Assembly (NCBI GenBank): GCA_963789005.1
Contig: CAWBIZ010000015.1
Coordinates: 62,001 to 126,000, forward strand
Direction: 5' to 3'
Length of the DNA: 64,000 bases
Source: DASSUW01 sp963789005
Lineage (GTDB): Bacteria > Actinomycetota > Thermoleophilia > Solirubrobacterales > Solirubrobacteraceae
Shown: in pieces, positions 25,811 to 38,610 of the stretch
How positions within the stretch are numbered: position 1 is the stretch's first letter
How the letters are laid out: each line of letters begins with the position of its first letter
Made by a program: the position numbers and the translations under genes
Notes under the pieces: generated by a model
Seen by the model: only the letters and a program-made list of their open reading frames with translations
The model's database searches: none
Told to the model about the DNA's origin: nothing

Positions 25811-25856
25811 CCCGGTAACACGATGGTTTTTCCCTGGTAACAGCACCTTTACCGGG
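25811..25856. promoter_or_regulatory. Cluster of GGTAA motifs upstream of the glycosidase gene
   Basis: Two direct GGTAACA copies (25814-25820 and 25836-25842) are 22 bp apart, about two helical turns. An inverted copy ends in TTACCGGG (25849-25856), which pairs with CCCGGTAA (25811-25818). A further CCCGGTAT abuts the start region at about 25880. The spacing suggests a multi-site regulator-binding region. The rest of the 182-bp gap shows nothing recognisable. Confidence 0.4.
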
Positions 25857-25885
25857 ATGCGTGGCGCGCAGGCCACGCTCCCGGT

Positions 25886-26671
25886 ATGGCCGCTCTGAAC
25901 CTCGCCGCCCGGGCAGTCGCTCCTCCGGACGGGCGCAGCCGCCGCGGTCGCCTCCTGCTCGAGGGGGGCGCCACCACCACGTTCCACGTCGCCTGCTACG
26001 ACGCCGCGCGCACCGAGATCGGCGTCGCGATCATGCCCGCCGGGCAGGAGCGCCTCGAGTCGTGGTGCGCCCGCCACGATGTCCGCGAGGCGCTCGTGGG
26101 CGGCTTCTTCCGGCGCCCCGACGGGCTCCCGCTCGGCGAGGTGCGCACACACGGCGTCGTCCGCGACCACGTCGCCTTCGCGGCGCCCTGGCACGCCGTG
26201 CGCGCGTGCCTCCACGTCCAGGGCGGCGCCGCCCGGATCGCGCGCCGGGACCAGCTCCACGCCGCCCCGCGCGGCGACGTGCTCCAGGCCGGCCCGCTGC
26301 TCGTCGCGGGCGGCGAGGTGGCGTACGACCCCGCGGCCGACGCGGAGGGGTTCCGCGCCGCGTCGCACCAGTTCGACACCGACATCACCGAGGGCCGCCA
26401 CCCGCGCGCGGCGCTCGGGCTGTCCGAGACCCGCGTGGTCGCCGTGGCGGTCGACGGGCGCTCCCGGGTCGACGCCGGCCTCACGCTGCTCGAGCTCGCG
26501 CGCCTGATGGTCGCGATGGGGTGCGACCAGGCGATCAACCTCGACGGCGGCGGCTCGGCGTCGCTCGTCTCCGGCAGCTACCTGCGCAACGCCCCCCGCC
26601 GGGGCTACGAGCAGCTCGAGCCGGGCGGGCGGCCGCTCTCCACGGCGCTCGTGTTCCGCCACGTTCGCTGA
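25886..26671 (+). CDS. Phosphodiester glycosidase (NAGPA-domain) family protein
   Basis: 261 residues. The C-terminal half has LLELARLMVAMGCDQAINLDGGGSASLV, where NLDGGGS is the signature of the NAGPA family, which removes sugar residues linked through phosphodiesters. An internal GGFFRRPDG...GEVRTHG segment is also typical. No signal peptide is visible, unlike many family members, so it may be cytoplasmic. A glycosyltransferase follows 60 bp later, suggesting a shared role in a glycoconjugate (inference). Confidence 0.82.
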   Translation: MAALNLAARAVAPPDGRSRRGRLLLEGGATTTFHVACYDAARTEIGVAIMPAGQERLESWCARHDVREALVGGFFRRPDGLPLGEVRTHGVVRDHVAFAAPWHAVRACLHVQGGAARIARRDQLHAAPRGDVLQAGPLLVAGGEVAYDPAADAEGFRAASHQFDTDITEGRHPRAALGLSETRVVAVAVDGRSRVDAGLTLLELARLMVAMGCDQAINLDGGGSASLVSGSYLRNAPRRGYEQLEPGGRPLSTALVFRHVR

Positions 26672-26731
26672 CCGACCCCGGCCGGGTATGTTCACGGCCT
26701 GGTCACTCCGCCTTCACACGCTCGGCGGGCC

Positions 26732-28126
26732 GTGATGGGCCTGGCCTTCTTCCCGCGCGGCGGCTCTGCGCACGTCGCCCGCAACCTCGCGACCGGCCTC
26801 GCCGTCGCCGGATGGGACGTGACGATCGTCTCGGGCTCGCTCGCCGGCCAGGGCGACGCAGGCGCGTTCTACGCCGGCCTCGACGTGCGGCCGCTCGACA
26901 TGACGCGGGCGCTCGACGCGCCCGACCCGATGCGGGCCGATCCGCCGATGCACCCCTCCTACGAGGATCGCCCGGACGCGCCGGACCGCGTCTACGCCTC
27001 GCTCGACGACGACGAGTACGAGCGCCAGGTGGTGGCCTGGGCGCGCACGCTGCAGTCCGTCGACGCGGCCTCGGCCGACGTGCTGCACCTGCACCACCTG
27101 ACCCCGATCCACGAGGCGGCCGCCCGTGCGGCGCCGGGCGTGCCGATCGTCGGCCACCTGCACGGGACCGAGCTGCTGATGCTGGAGGCGATCGAGGCCG
27201 ACCCCGGCCGCTGGCCGCACGCCGCCGCGTGGGCGGAGCGCATGCGTGCGTGGGCCCGCGCGTGCGAGCGGGTGATCGTGCTCACCGAGACGCAGGTGGC
27301 CCGCGCGGAGGCCCTGCTGGGACTCGACGCCGAGCGCTGCGTGCTCGTGCCCAACGGGTTCGACCCGGAGGCGTTCCGGCCGGGCCGTACCGACCATGTG
27401 GCGCACTGGCGCCGGCACCTCGTCGACGAGCCGCAGGGCTGGGCGCCGGGCGAGGACGCCGGCTCCGTGGCCTACTCCACACACGAGCTCGAAGCCTTCG
27501 CGGACGACCAGCGAAGCGGCGACGAGCGCGAAGCGCGAGGCAGGAGCGCCACTCCGGTGCTGCTCTACGTCGGCCGCTTCACCGAGGTCAAGCGGCTGCC
27601 GCTGCTGATCGAGGCCTATGCGCGCGCCGAGCCGGGCTTCGCCCGCCGGGCACCGCTCGTGATCGTCGGCGGCTTCCCGGGCGAGTGGGAGGGCGAGCAC
27701 CCGCTCGATGCCATCCGCCGCGTCGGCGTGCGCGACGTGTTCCTGGCGGGCTGGCACGGGCACGACGAGCTGCCGGCGTTCCTTGCGGCGTCCGACGTCG
27801 TCGTGCTTCCGTCGGTGCGCGAGCAGTTCGGGCAGGTGCTCGTCGAGGGCATGGCCTGCGGCCTGCCGGTGATCGCCGTCGACGCGTTCGGCCCCGCCAG
27901 GATCGTCGCGCACGGGGAGACCGGCTGGCTGGTCGAGCCCGACGACGTGGACTCGCTGGCCAACGCGCTCGTGCACGCGGTCAACTGCCCCGCCGAGCGC
28001 ACCCGGCGTGGCGAGCTGGCCGCCGTCGAGGCGGCCGCGCACTACGCGTGGCCGGCGCTGGCGGCCGAGGTCGCGTCGGTGTACGACGCAGCGCGGGGCG
28101 CCGAGACCGGCCTCGCGACGGCCTAG
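26732..28126 (+). CDS. GT4-family glycosyltransferase
   Basis: 464 residues from GTG 26732 (ATG 26735 is the alternative). The N-terminal acceptor domain begins GLAFFPRGGSAHVARNLATG. The C-terminal GT-B domain has LLYVGRFTEVKRLPLLIEA, the donor-binding segment LPSVREQFGQVLVEGMACG (catalytic EX7E motif) and GLPVIAVDAFGPA. It probably transfers a nucleotide-sugar unit to a lipid or polysaccharide acceptor. An insert of about 40 acidic residues separates the two domains. The stop shares CTAG with the convergent sigma-factor gene. Confidence 0.9.
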   Translation: MMGLAFFPRGGSAHVARNLATGLAVAGWDVTIVSGSLAGQGDAGAFYAGLDVRPLDMTRALDAPDPMRADPPMHPSYEDRPDAPDRVYASLDDDEYERQVVAWARTLQSVDAASADVLHLHHLTPIHEAAARAAPGVPIVGHLHGTELLMLEAIEADPGRWPHAAAWAERMRAWARACERVIVLTETQVARAEALLGLDAERCVLVPNGFDPEAFRPGRTDHVAHWRRHLVDEPQGWAPGEDAGSVAYSTHELEAFADDQRSGDEREARGRSATPVLLYVGRFTEVKRLPLLIEAYARAEPGFARRAPLVIVGGFPGEWEGEHPLDAIRRVGVRDVFLAGWHGHDELPAFLAASDVVVLPSVREQFGQVLVEGMACGLPVIAVDAFGPARIVAHGETGWLVEPDDVDSLANALVHAVNCPAERTRRGELAAVEAAAHYAWPALAAEVASVYDAARGAETGLATA

Positions 28127-29391
28127 CCGCGCGCGGAGCCGGCCGCGATCCGCTCCAGCAGCACGGAGCGCTCACGGGCGTTCTGGGTGAGCGTGAGGGC
28201 ACGCTCGAACTCGGCGCGCGCGTCGGCGGGCCGGCCCAGCTTCTCGAGCAGGTCGCCGCGCACGGTCGGAAGCAGGTGATAGCCGCTCAGGGCCGGCTCG
28301 CCGGCGAGGTCGTCGACCAGCCGCAGCGCCTGAGCGGGTCCGAACGCCATGCCGACCGCGACCGCGCGGTTGAGCTCCACGACCGGCGACGGCGCGACCT
28401 GGATCAGCCCGTCGTAGATGGCGACGATGCTCTCCCAGTCGGTGTCCTCGGCCCTCCGGGCACGCGAGTGGCAGGCCGCGATCGCGGCCTGCAGCGTGTA
28501 CCTGCCGGCGGCGCCGCCGGTGGCGTACGCGCGCTCGAGGGCGGCGAGCCCGCGGCCGATCAGCATCCAGTCCCAGCGCGAGCGATCCTGGTCGAGCAGG
28601 AGGATCGGCTCGCCGCCCGGCCCGACGCGCGCGCGGGCGCGCGACGCCTGCAGCTCCATCAGCGCGGACAGCCCGTGCACCTCCGGCTCGCCGGGCAGCA
28701 GCGCCGCCAGCATGCGACCGAGCCGGAGCCCTTCCTCGAGCAGCTCCGGGCGCATCCACTCCCCGCCGGCGGTGGCGGCGTAGCCCTCGTTGAAGACCAG
28801 GTAGATCGCCTCCAGCACGGCGGCCAGCCGCTCGGGGAGCTCGCCGCGCTCGGGCACCTCGATCGGCACGCGGGCCGCGGAGAGCGTGCGCTTCGCGCGC
28901 ACGATGCGCTGCTGCACCGTCGCCTCGGGCACCAGGTACGCGCGGGCGATCTCCTTGGTGGTGAGCCCGGCGAGCAGCCGCAGCGTGAGCGCCACGCGCG
29001 CCTCCACCGACAGGACCGGGTGGCAGGCGGTGAAGATCAGGCGCAGGAGGTCGTCGTCGAACGGGTCGGCCGCCTCCGCCGCGAAGTCGGGCGCCTCGCC
29101 TTCTCCGCGCCGCTCCATGTCGCGCCCGAGCTCCTCGGTCTTGCGCCGGTGCACGTCGGCGCGGCGCAGGCCGTCGATCGCGCGGTGCTTGGCGGTGGCC
29201 ATGAGCCAGGCGCCCGGGTTGTCCGGGACGCCCGCCTCCGGCCACTGCTCCAGCGCCGCCACGAGCGCCTCCTGCGCGAGGTCCTCGGCCAGGCCGACGT
29301 CGCGCACGATGCGGGCCAGGCCCGCGATCAGCCGGGCGGACTCGATCCGCCAGACGGCGTCGATCGTGCGCTTGACGTCGGCGTCCGGCAC
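28123..29391 (-). CDS. ECF42-like RNA polymerase sigma factor
   Basis: 422 residues from GTG, directly abutting the YCII gene stop with no gap. Sigma region 2 is LAEDLAQEALVAALEQWP...AWLMATAKHRAIDGLRR (about residues 30-80); region 4 is LAGLTTKEIARAYLVPEATVQQRIVRAKR (about 140-170). The long C-terminal extension (about 190-422) is TPR-like and corresponds to DUF6596, the hallmark of the ECF42 group. These sigma factors act with small YCII/DGPF proteins, one of which is encoded just upstream. A matching promoter lies before that gene. Confidence 0.93.
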   Translation of the reverse strand: MPDADVKRTIDAVWRIESARLIAGLARIVRDVGLAEDLAQEALVAALEQWPEAGVPDNPGAWLMATAKHRAIDGLRRADVHRRKTEELGRDMERRGEGEAPDFAAEAADPFDDDLLRLIFTACHPVLSVEARVALTLRLLAGLTTKEIARAYLVPEATVQQRIVRAKRTLSAARVPIEVPERGELPERLAAVLEAIYLVFNEGYAATAGGEWMRPELLEEGLRLGRMLAALLPGEPEVHGLSALMELQASRARARVGPGGEPILLLDQDRSRWDWMLIGRGLAALERAYATGGAAGRYTLQAAIAACHSRARRAEDTDWESIVAIYDGLIQVAPSPVVELNRAVAVGMAFGPAQALRLVDDLAGEPALSGYHLLPTVRGDLLEKLGRPADARAEFERALTLTQNARERSVLLERIAAGSARG

Positions 29392-29823
29392 CTAGCGTGC
29401 GCCTTCCGTCTGCGCGCGGAGCGCGGCGTCGCGCTCGCGCAGCTCAGGCGTGAGCTCGTCGCCGAAGTCGTCGGCCTCGAACACCGGGCGGATCTCGACG
29501 ATCGCCCCGTCGGCGTCCTCGTCGGGCGAGGGGATGCGCTTGACCCACTCGATCGCCTCCTCGAGCGAGGAGACCTGCCAGAGCCAGTAGCCGGCCAGCA
29601 GCTCCTTGGTCTCGGCGAACGGGCCGTCGATCACCTTGCGCTCGCTGCCGTTGAACTCGACCCGCGCGCCCTTCGAGGACGGGTGCAGGCCCTCGCCGGC
29701 GAGCATCACGCCCGCCTTCACCAGCTCCTCGTTGAACGCCGTCATCTCCGTCAGCAGCTTCTCGCTCGGCATCTCGCCGCGCTCGGACTGCTCGTTCGCC
29801 TTGATCAGCACGACAACACGCAT
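29392..29823 (-). CDS. YCII/DGPF-domain protein, partner of the ECF42 sigma factor
   Basis: 143 residues. It contains GSERKVIDGPFAETKELLAG, where DGPF is the family signature, and a ferredoxin-like fold pattern (YWLWQVSSLEEAIEWVKRIP). The family is regularly encoded next to ECF42 sigma factors and is part of their regulon. The ATG has a strong GAGGAGG ribosome site. Biochemical function not established; possible dimeric small-molecule enzyme related to muconolactone-isomerase-like folds. Confidence 0.9.
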   Translation of the reverse strand: MRVVVLIKANEQSERGEMPSEKLLTEMTAFNEELVKAGVMLAGEGLHPSSKGARVEFNGSERKVIDGPFAETKELLAGYWLWQVSSLEEAIEWVKRIPSPDEDADGAIVEIRPVFEADDFGDELTPELRERDAALRAQTEGAR

Positions 29824-29873
29824 CTCGCCGTCCTCCTCGGTAGGGGGTCGATTCTGGCCTTTCCATCCCGTAC

Positions 29874-29900
29874 GTCGAACGAGGTCGACGAGAATCGACT
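29874..29900 (-). promoter_or_regulatory. Candidate ECF42-type promoter of the YCII-sigma operon
   Basis: On the minus strand AGTCGA (29900-29895) and CGAC (29877-29874) are separated by 17 bp. From memory, ECF42 targets use TGTCGA at -35 and CGA[TC] at -10, so this matches in nine of ten bases. The predicted start lies about 45 bp before the YCII ATG. The region also contains overlapping inverted repeats (CGTCGA/TCGACG 29873-29890; GTCGATTCT/AGAATCGAC 29847-29899). Confidence 0.5.
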
Positions 29901-29930
29901 CGGGCTGCGAGAAATTGTTGCGGGAGGGAG

Positions 29931-30596
29931 CTAGCCGAGGCCGCCGGCGAAGGCCGCAGCCTCGCCGGCGGGGACGCCGAGCTCGACGAGCCGCTCGACG
30001 GCGGACTTCACGCGCCGGTCGATGCTCGTGGTGTCCCACTCGGTCATCGCGCGGTACGCGCGGACGCCGCGGCGAGTGCCGTGCGTGTGGCGGTAGCCGT
30101 TGTCGACGTAGGCGCGCACCTGCCGGCAGACCGAGCGGTCGGGATGCTCGGCGAAGCCGGCGTAGTCAGAGCGGACGTCGTGCCAGGCATCGCGGCCGCG
30201 ACGGAGCGCGCGGTCGCGCGTCTCGACGGCGTCGAGCGCACGCGTCATGCGCTTGACGGCGGGGGCGGCGTCGCGAGTGAACGAGGCGATGAGCCTGGCC
30301 GTCGCCAGCTTCCCGGCGAGGCCGTCGATCTCGGCGCGCCGCGCGTCCGGAACCCGGAAGTCGCATGCGACGGGGTCGCCGATCGCGGCCAGCTGCGCGC
30401 TGGCCGCCTCGATCGCCAGCGCCGCACGCAGCGCGGCGTCCGCGAACGCGCGCGCGTCGCTCTTCGCGGCCGTGCCGTTGTTCGGCTTGGCGGGCGACTC
30501 GCGCTTGGCATCCTTGTCGGGCTTGTCCGCCATGGCGGTCGCCGGCAGCGCGAGCAGAGCCGCGGCGAGGAGCAGGGCCGAAAGCAGGCGCACCAT
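29931..30596 (-). CDS. Secreted hypothetical protein
   Basis: 221 residues from ATG 30596. The signal peptide LLSALLLAAALLALPATAMA is clear, followed by a Lys/Asp-rich linker and a helical domain with two cysteines (ACDF and VCRQ) that could form a disulphide. Sequence between about 60 and 190 is rich in Ala/Arg heptad-like stretches (AIEAASAQLAAIGDP, VKRMTRALDAVETRD), suggesting an extracellular helical bundle. No family recognised. It lies alone on its strand, divergent from gltB. Confidence 0.7.
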   Translation of the reverse strand: MVRLLSALLLAAALLALPATAMADKPDKDAKRESPAKPNNGTAAKSDARAFADAALRAALAIEAASAQLAAIGDPVACDFRVPDARRAEIDGLAGKLATARLIASFTRDAAPAVKRMTRALDAVETRDRALRRGRDAWHDVRSDYAGFAEHPDRSVCRQVRAYVDNGYRHTHGTRRGVRAYRAMTEWDTTSIDRRVKSAVERLVELGVPAGEAAAFAGGLG

Positions 30597-30716
30597 TGCC
30601 CTCGTATCGGCATCCAGGCCGCTCAACTGGAGCAACCTGGCGCAACGATCTTGCGTCGATCGCGCCAGATGACGCGGTCATCGCTGCAAACCACGCACGA
30701 ATCTGCCATCCGGCCA

Positions 30717-30745
30717 GGGACACCGGCCTGAGCCGCTGCTACCTT
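30717..30745 (+). promoter_or_regulatory. Putative gltB promoter
   Basis: GGGACA (30717-30722), 17 bp, TACCTT (30740-30745). The leader would be about 42 nt and ends in the AGAAGGA ribosome site just before the ATG. The rest of the 198-bp gap holds nothing else I recognise. Confidence 0.45.
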
Positions 30746-30794
30746 CCCGGCTCCCGCGCAGTCTCGCCGCAGCCGTCCCAGGGAGCCAGAAGGA

Positions 30795-35344
<4,550 letters not shown>

Positions 35345-35345
<1 letters not shown>

Positions 35346-36766
35346 TGGGCAAGCTCGGCGGCTTCCTCGAGATCGAGCGCGTCGCGCCGCCGGAGCGCGA
35401 CCCGGCGGTGCGCGTCGGCGACTACCGCGAGTTCGTCGACCAGCTGCCGGACGGCGAGCTGCGCGACCAGGGCGGGCGCTGCATGGAGTGCGGCGTCCCG
35501 TTCTGCCACAGCGGCTGCCCGCTCGGCAACCTGATCCCGGACTGGAACGACCTCGTGTACCGCGACCGCTGGCGCGAGGCGATCGACCAGCTGCACGCCA
35601 CCAACAACTTCCCCGAGTTCACCGGCCGCCTGTGCCCCGCCCCGTGCGAGGCGGCGTGCGTGCTCGAGATCCGCGAGGGCGACGCGGTGTCGATCAAGCA
35701 GATCGAGGTGGCGATCGTCAACCGCGCGTGGGACGAGGGCTGGATCGTCCCGCGGCCGCCGGTGCGCGAGACCGGCCGCACGGTCGCGGTCGTCGGCGCC
35801 GGCCCCGCCGGGCTCGCGGCCGCCCAGCAGCTGCGCCGCGCCGGGCATGCGGTCACCGTCTACGAGCGCGACGAGGCCGGCGGCGGCCTGGTCCGCTTCG
35901 GCGTGCCGGACTTCAAGATCGAGAAGTGGGTGATCGAGCGGCGGCTCGAGCAGCTGGCGGCCGAGGGCGTGCGGTTCGAGTACGGGGTCGACGTCGGCGC
36001 CGACCTCGACGCGGCGGAGCTGCGTGCGGCTCATGACGCCGTCGTCATCGCCACCGGCTCGCGCGTGCCGCGCGACCTGCCGGTCCCCGGCCGCGAGCTC
36101 GACGGCGTGCACTACGCGATGGACTACCTCTATGGGCGTAACCGAAGCGTCGCCGCGGACGGCGGCGCGCCCGCTCGGATCACCGCGGCCGGCAAGCACG
36201 TGATCGTGGTCGGCGGCGGCGACACCGGGGCGGACTGCGTCGGCAACTCGCATCGCGAGGGCGCCGCGTCGGTGACGCAGATCGAGCTGCTGGCCGAGCC
36301 GCCCGCCTCGCGCCCCGACGACCTGACGCCGTGGCCGCTGTGGCCGGTCAAGCTGCGCCGCTCGTACGCCATCAAGGAGGGCGGCGAGCAGGACTTCGCG
36401 ATCTCCACGACCAAGCTCACGGGCTCGAACGGCCGCGTCGAGGAGATCCACTGGGTCAAGAACATCGGCCGCCCGCCGTTCGAGGCGATCCCGGGGACCG
36501 AGGAGAGCCACCCGGCCGGCCTCGTGCTGCTGGCGATGGGCTTCCTGTCCCCCGAAGGCCCGCTGCTCGAAGCGCTCGGGGTGGAGAAGGACGCTCGCGG
36601 CAACGCCCGCGCGGGGGCGTACGCCACGTCGGCCGAGGGCGTGTTCGCGGCGGGCGACGCCCGCCGGGGCCAGTCGCTGATCGTGTGGGCGATCAACGAG
36701 GGCCGCCAGTGTGCGCGGATGGTCGACCGGTACCTGAGCGCCCTGTCGCTATCGTCAGCTGCTTGA
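35345..36766 (+). CDS. gltD: Glutamate synthase small subunit
   Basis: 473 residues. The N-terminal cysteine-rich domain CMECGVPFCHSGCPLGN and LCPAPCEAACVL binds two 4Fe-4S clusters. The FAD site is VAVVGAGPAGLAAAQQL and the NADPH site is VIVVGGGDTGADCVG. YATSAEGVFAAGDARRGQSL is the final FAD-contacting segment. It passes electrons from NAD(P)H to the large subunit. Translation is coupled to gltB by TGATG overlap. Confidence 0.98.
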
Positions 36767-37050
36767 GCTGGATCGTCTACCTGATCACCCTGGCCATCTT
36801 CGGCCTCGTCGTCGGCGCCTTCGCGCGCCTTGCGCTGCCGGGCAAGGACCCGCTGTCGCTGCTGCAGACGATGGCGCTCGGGCTCGCGGGTTCGTTCATC
36901 GGCGGCATCGTCGTCTACGCCATCACGGGTGGCCGGTACTACGGCGCCGGCTGGTTCATGTCGCTGGTGTTCGCGACGCTGATCCTCTACTTCATCCGGC
37001 GCTCGCGCGGCGGCGGGCTGACGAAACCCGGACTCGCTGACCGCAGGTAG
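36763..37050 (+). CDS. GlsB/YeaQ/YmgE-family membrane stress protein
   Basis: 95 residues from TTG 36763, which overlaps the gltD stop as TTGA. It has three membrane helices: IVYLITLAIFGLVVGAFARLA, LGLAGSFIGGIVVYAI and MSLVFATLILYFI. GAFARLALPGKDP and the glycine-rich second helix are family hallmarks (transglycosylase-associated protein family). The role is unknown beyond a link to stress. No ATG or GTG is available nearby, so the TTG is the only sensible start. Confidence 0.85.
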   Translation: MSWIVYLITLAIFGLVVGAFARLALPGKDPLSLLQTMALGLAGSFIGGIVVYAITGGRYYGAGWFMSLVFATLILYFIRRSRGGGLTKPGLADRR

Positions 37051-37110
37051 GGGATAGGAACCCCGGAAACCGGGGTACAGGCTCAGGCAACGGGCGCTCC
37101 GGGATAGGAA
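37051..37110 (+). repeat. Duplicated 10-mer GGGATAGGAA, 50 bp apart
   Basis: GGGATAGGAA occurs at 37051-37060 and 37101-37110, exactly five helical turns apart. The first copy is followed by the hairpin CCCCGGAAACCGGGG (37061-37075), which may terminate the GlsB-like gene. Both copies precede the LVIVD protein start at 37162 and may bind its regulator. Confidence 0.5.
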
Positions 37111-37161
37111 ACCCGCCCACCCGGGGCTCCATTCCATTTCGTCTCCCACAGGGGGGAAACG

Positions 37162-38563
37162 TTGCTTCGTCGCTGCCTGCTCGCGTTCGCGGGCATATTC
37201 CTGATCGCTCTGCCGTCTGCCGCCGTGGCGCACGATCCGCGCGACGACCGGCCCAAGCGCGGCATGACCCAGTCCGGGACCAACCTTCCGCTCGTCACCA
37301 GCCCGAACGTCCGCTTCGTCGGCAACTTCCCCGAGACGCAGGGCATCTCGGGCGAGTTCGCCAAGACCGGCAACTTCTTCTACATGTCGAGCCTCGACAG
37401 CATCAGCGTGTTCGACACCACCGACCCGCTGCGTCCCCGGCTGACCGGCACGCTCGCCAACCTCGTGTTCGAGAACGAGGCGATGACCTACGGCGAGCGC
37501 CGCAAGGCGGACGGCTCGCTCGAGCGCTTCGTGCTCGTGGGCAACGACCTCTACAACGTCTCGGCCGGCCCCGCCGGCGTGCAGCGCGGCCGCATCGGCG
37601 GCGGCGAGGTGATCGTCGTCGACGTGACCGATCCGGCGAACCCGCGCATCAAGTCGCGCGCGCCGGCGACGACCAGCACCCATACCCTCCAGTGCGTCAC
37701 CACGTCGTGCGAGTACGCGTACACGGCGGGCGACGAGGGCACGTTCTCCATCATCGACCTGCGCAACCTCGCCGCGCCCGCCGAGATCGGCACGGGCACG
37801 TCGGCCGCGTCGGGACCGAACTCGATCTTCTCGAGCGGCGCCGGCCACTACTGGGACTTCGACGCCGCCGGCATCGGCTGGCACACGGGCTCGGGCGGCG
37901 CCGCGGCGTTCGACGTCCGCGACCCCGCCGCCCCGCGCCAGATCAACACCACCGACGAGCACGGCACGCAGACGCCGTGGAACGACTTCATCCTCCACAA
38001 CTCGCAGCGCCCGAACGCCGATCGCTTCGGCTCCAACCGCTCGCCGAACGTCGGCCGCGGCAACGTCCTGCTCGTCACCGAGGAGGACTACTTCAACGAC
38101 GGCGACGAGCTGCTCTGCGACCGCGCGGGCACGTTCCAGACCTGGCACGTGCCGAGCACCAGCGGGTCGGGCAACATCACGCCGCTCGACCTCATCAACC
38201 CGGTCAAGTTCGGCGACGGCGCGTCGACGCCGATCGGCGGCTTCTGCTCGGCGCACTGGTTCGACTACCACCAGAGCGGGATCGTCGCCCAGGGCTTCTA
38301 CCAGCAGGGGCTGCGCTTCATCGACGTGCGCAGACGCCCGCGACCTCAAGCAGCACGCCTACGTGACCGGCGGCGCGAGCGAGGTCTGGGACGCCTACTG
38401 GGTGCCGCAGCGCGATCGCCGCGGCGTCGCCAAGCGCGAGAAGACGAACATCGTCTACTCGACCGACCTCGTGCGCGGGCTCGACGTCTACGAGGTGGAC
38501 GTCCCCGGCCGCGACCTGCACGAGACGGACGACTCGCTGCTCGACACCCTGCCGCTTCCGTAA
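37162..38563 (+). pseudogene. Secreted LVIVD-repeat beta-propeller protein, single-base frameshift
   Basis: A TTG start (GGGGGG ribosome site) opens a signal peptide ending near AAVAHDP. LVIVD-like repeats follow, including FYMSSLDSISVFDTTDP, VIVVDVTDPANPRIKS, FSIIDLRN and AAFDVRDPAAPRQI. At about 38332 an extra A disrupts the frame after FIDVR. Removing it restores DARDLKQHAYVTGG and a normal end ETDDSLLDTLPLP at TAA 38561, for a 466-residue protein. Either a sequencing error or a recent mutation. The LVIVD family forms secreted beta-propellers of unknown function. Confidence 0.85.
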
Positions 38564-38569
38564 AGCCTG

Positions 38570-38603
38570 CCGGGTCGCCCCGTTCCTTCGCGGGGCGGCC
38601 CGG
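38570..38603. terminator. Bidirectional intrinsic terminator
   Basis: Arms 38570-38582 and 38591-38603 form a 13-bp GC-rich stem with one G-T wobble and loop TTCCTTCG. It lies between the convergent LVIVD and aminotransferase stops and can serve both strands. Confidence 0.7.
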
Positions 38604-38610
38604 TAGCTCT

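Noticed and set aside
25861..29934. 1,357-codon plus-strand open frame across glycosidase, glycosyltransferase and sigma genes
   Set aside because: It is out of frame with three well-supported genes and has no motif content.
37061..37075. Possible riboswitch between the GlsB-like and LVIVD genes
   Set aside because: Only a short perfect hairpin and a repeated decamer are present; no conserved aptamer pattern recognised.
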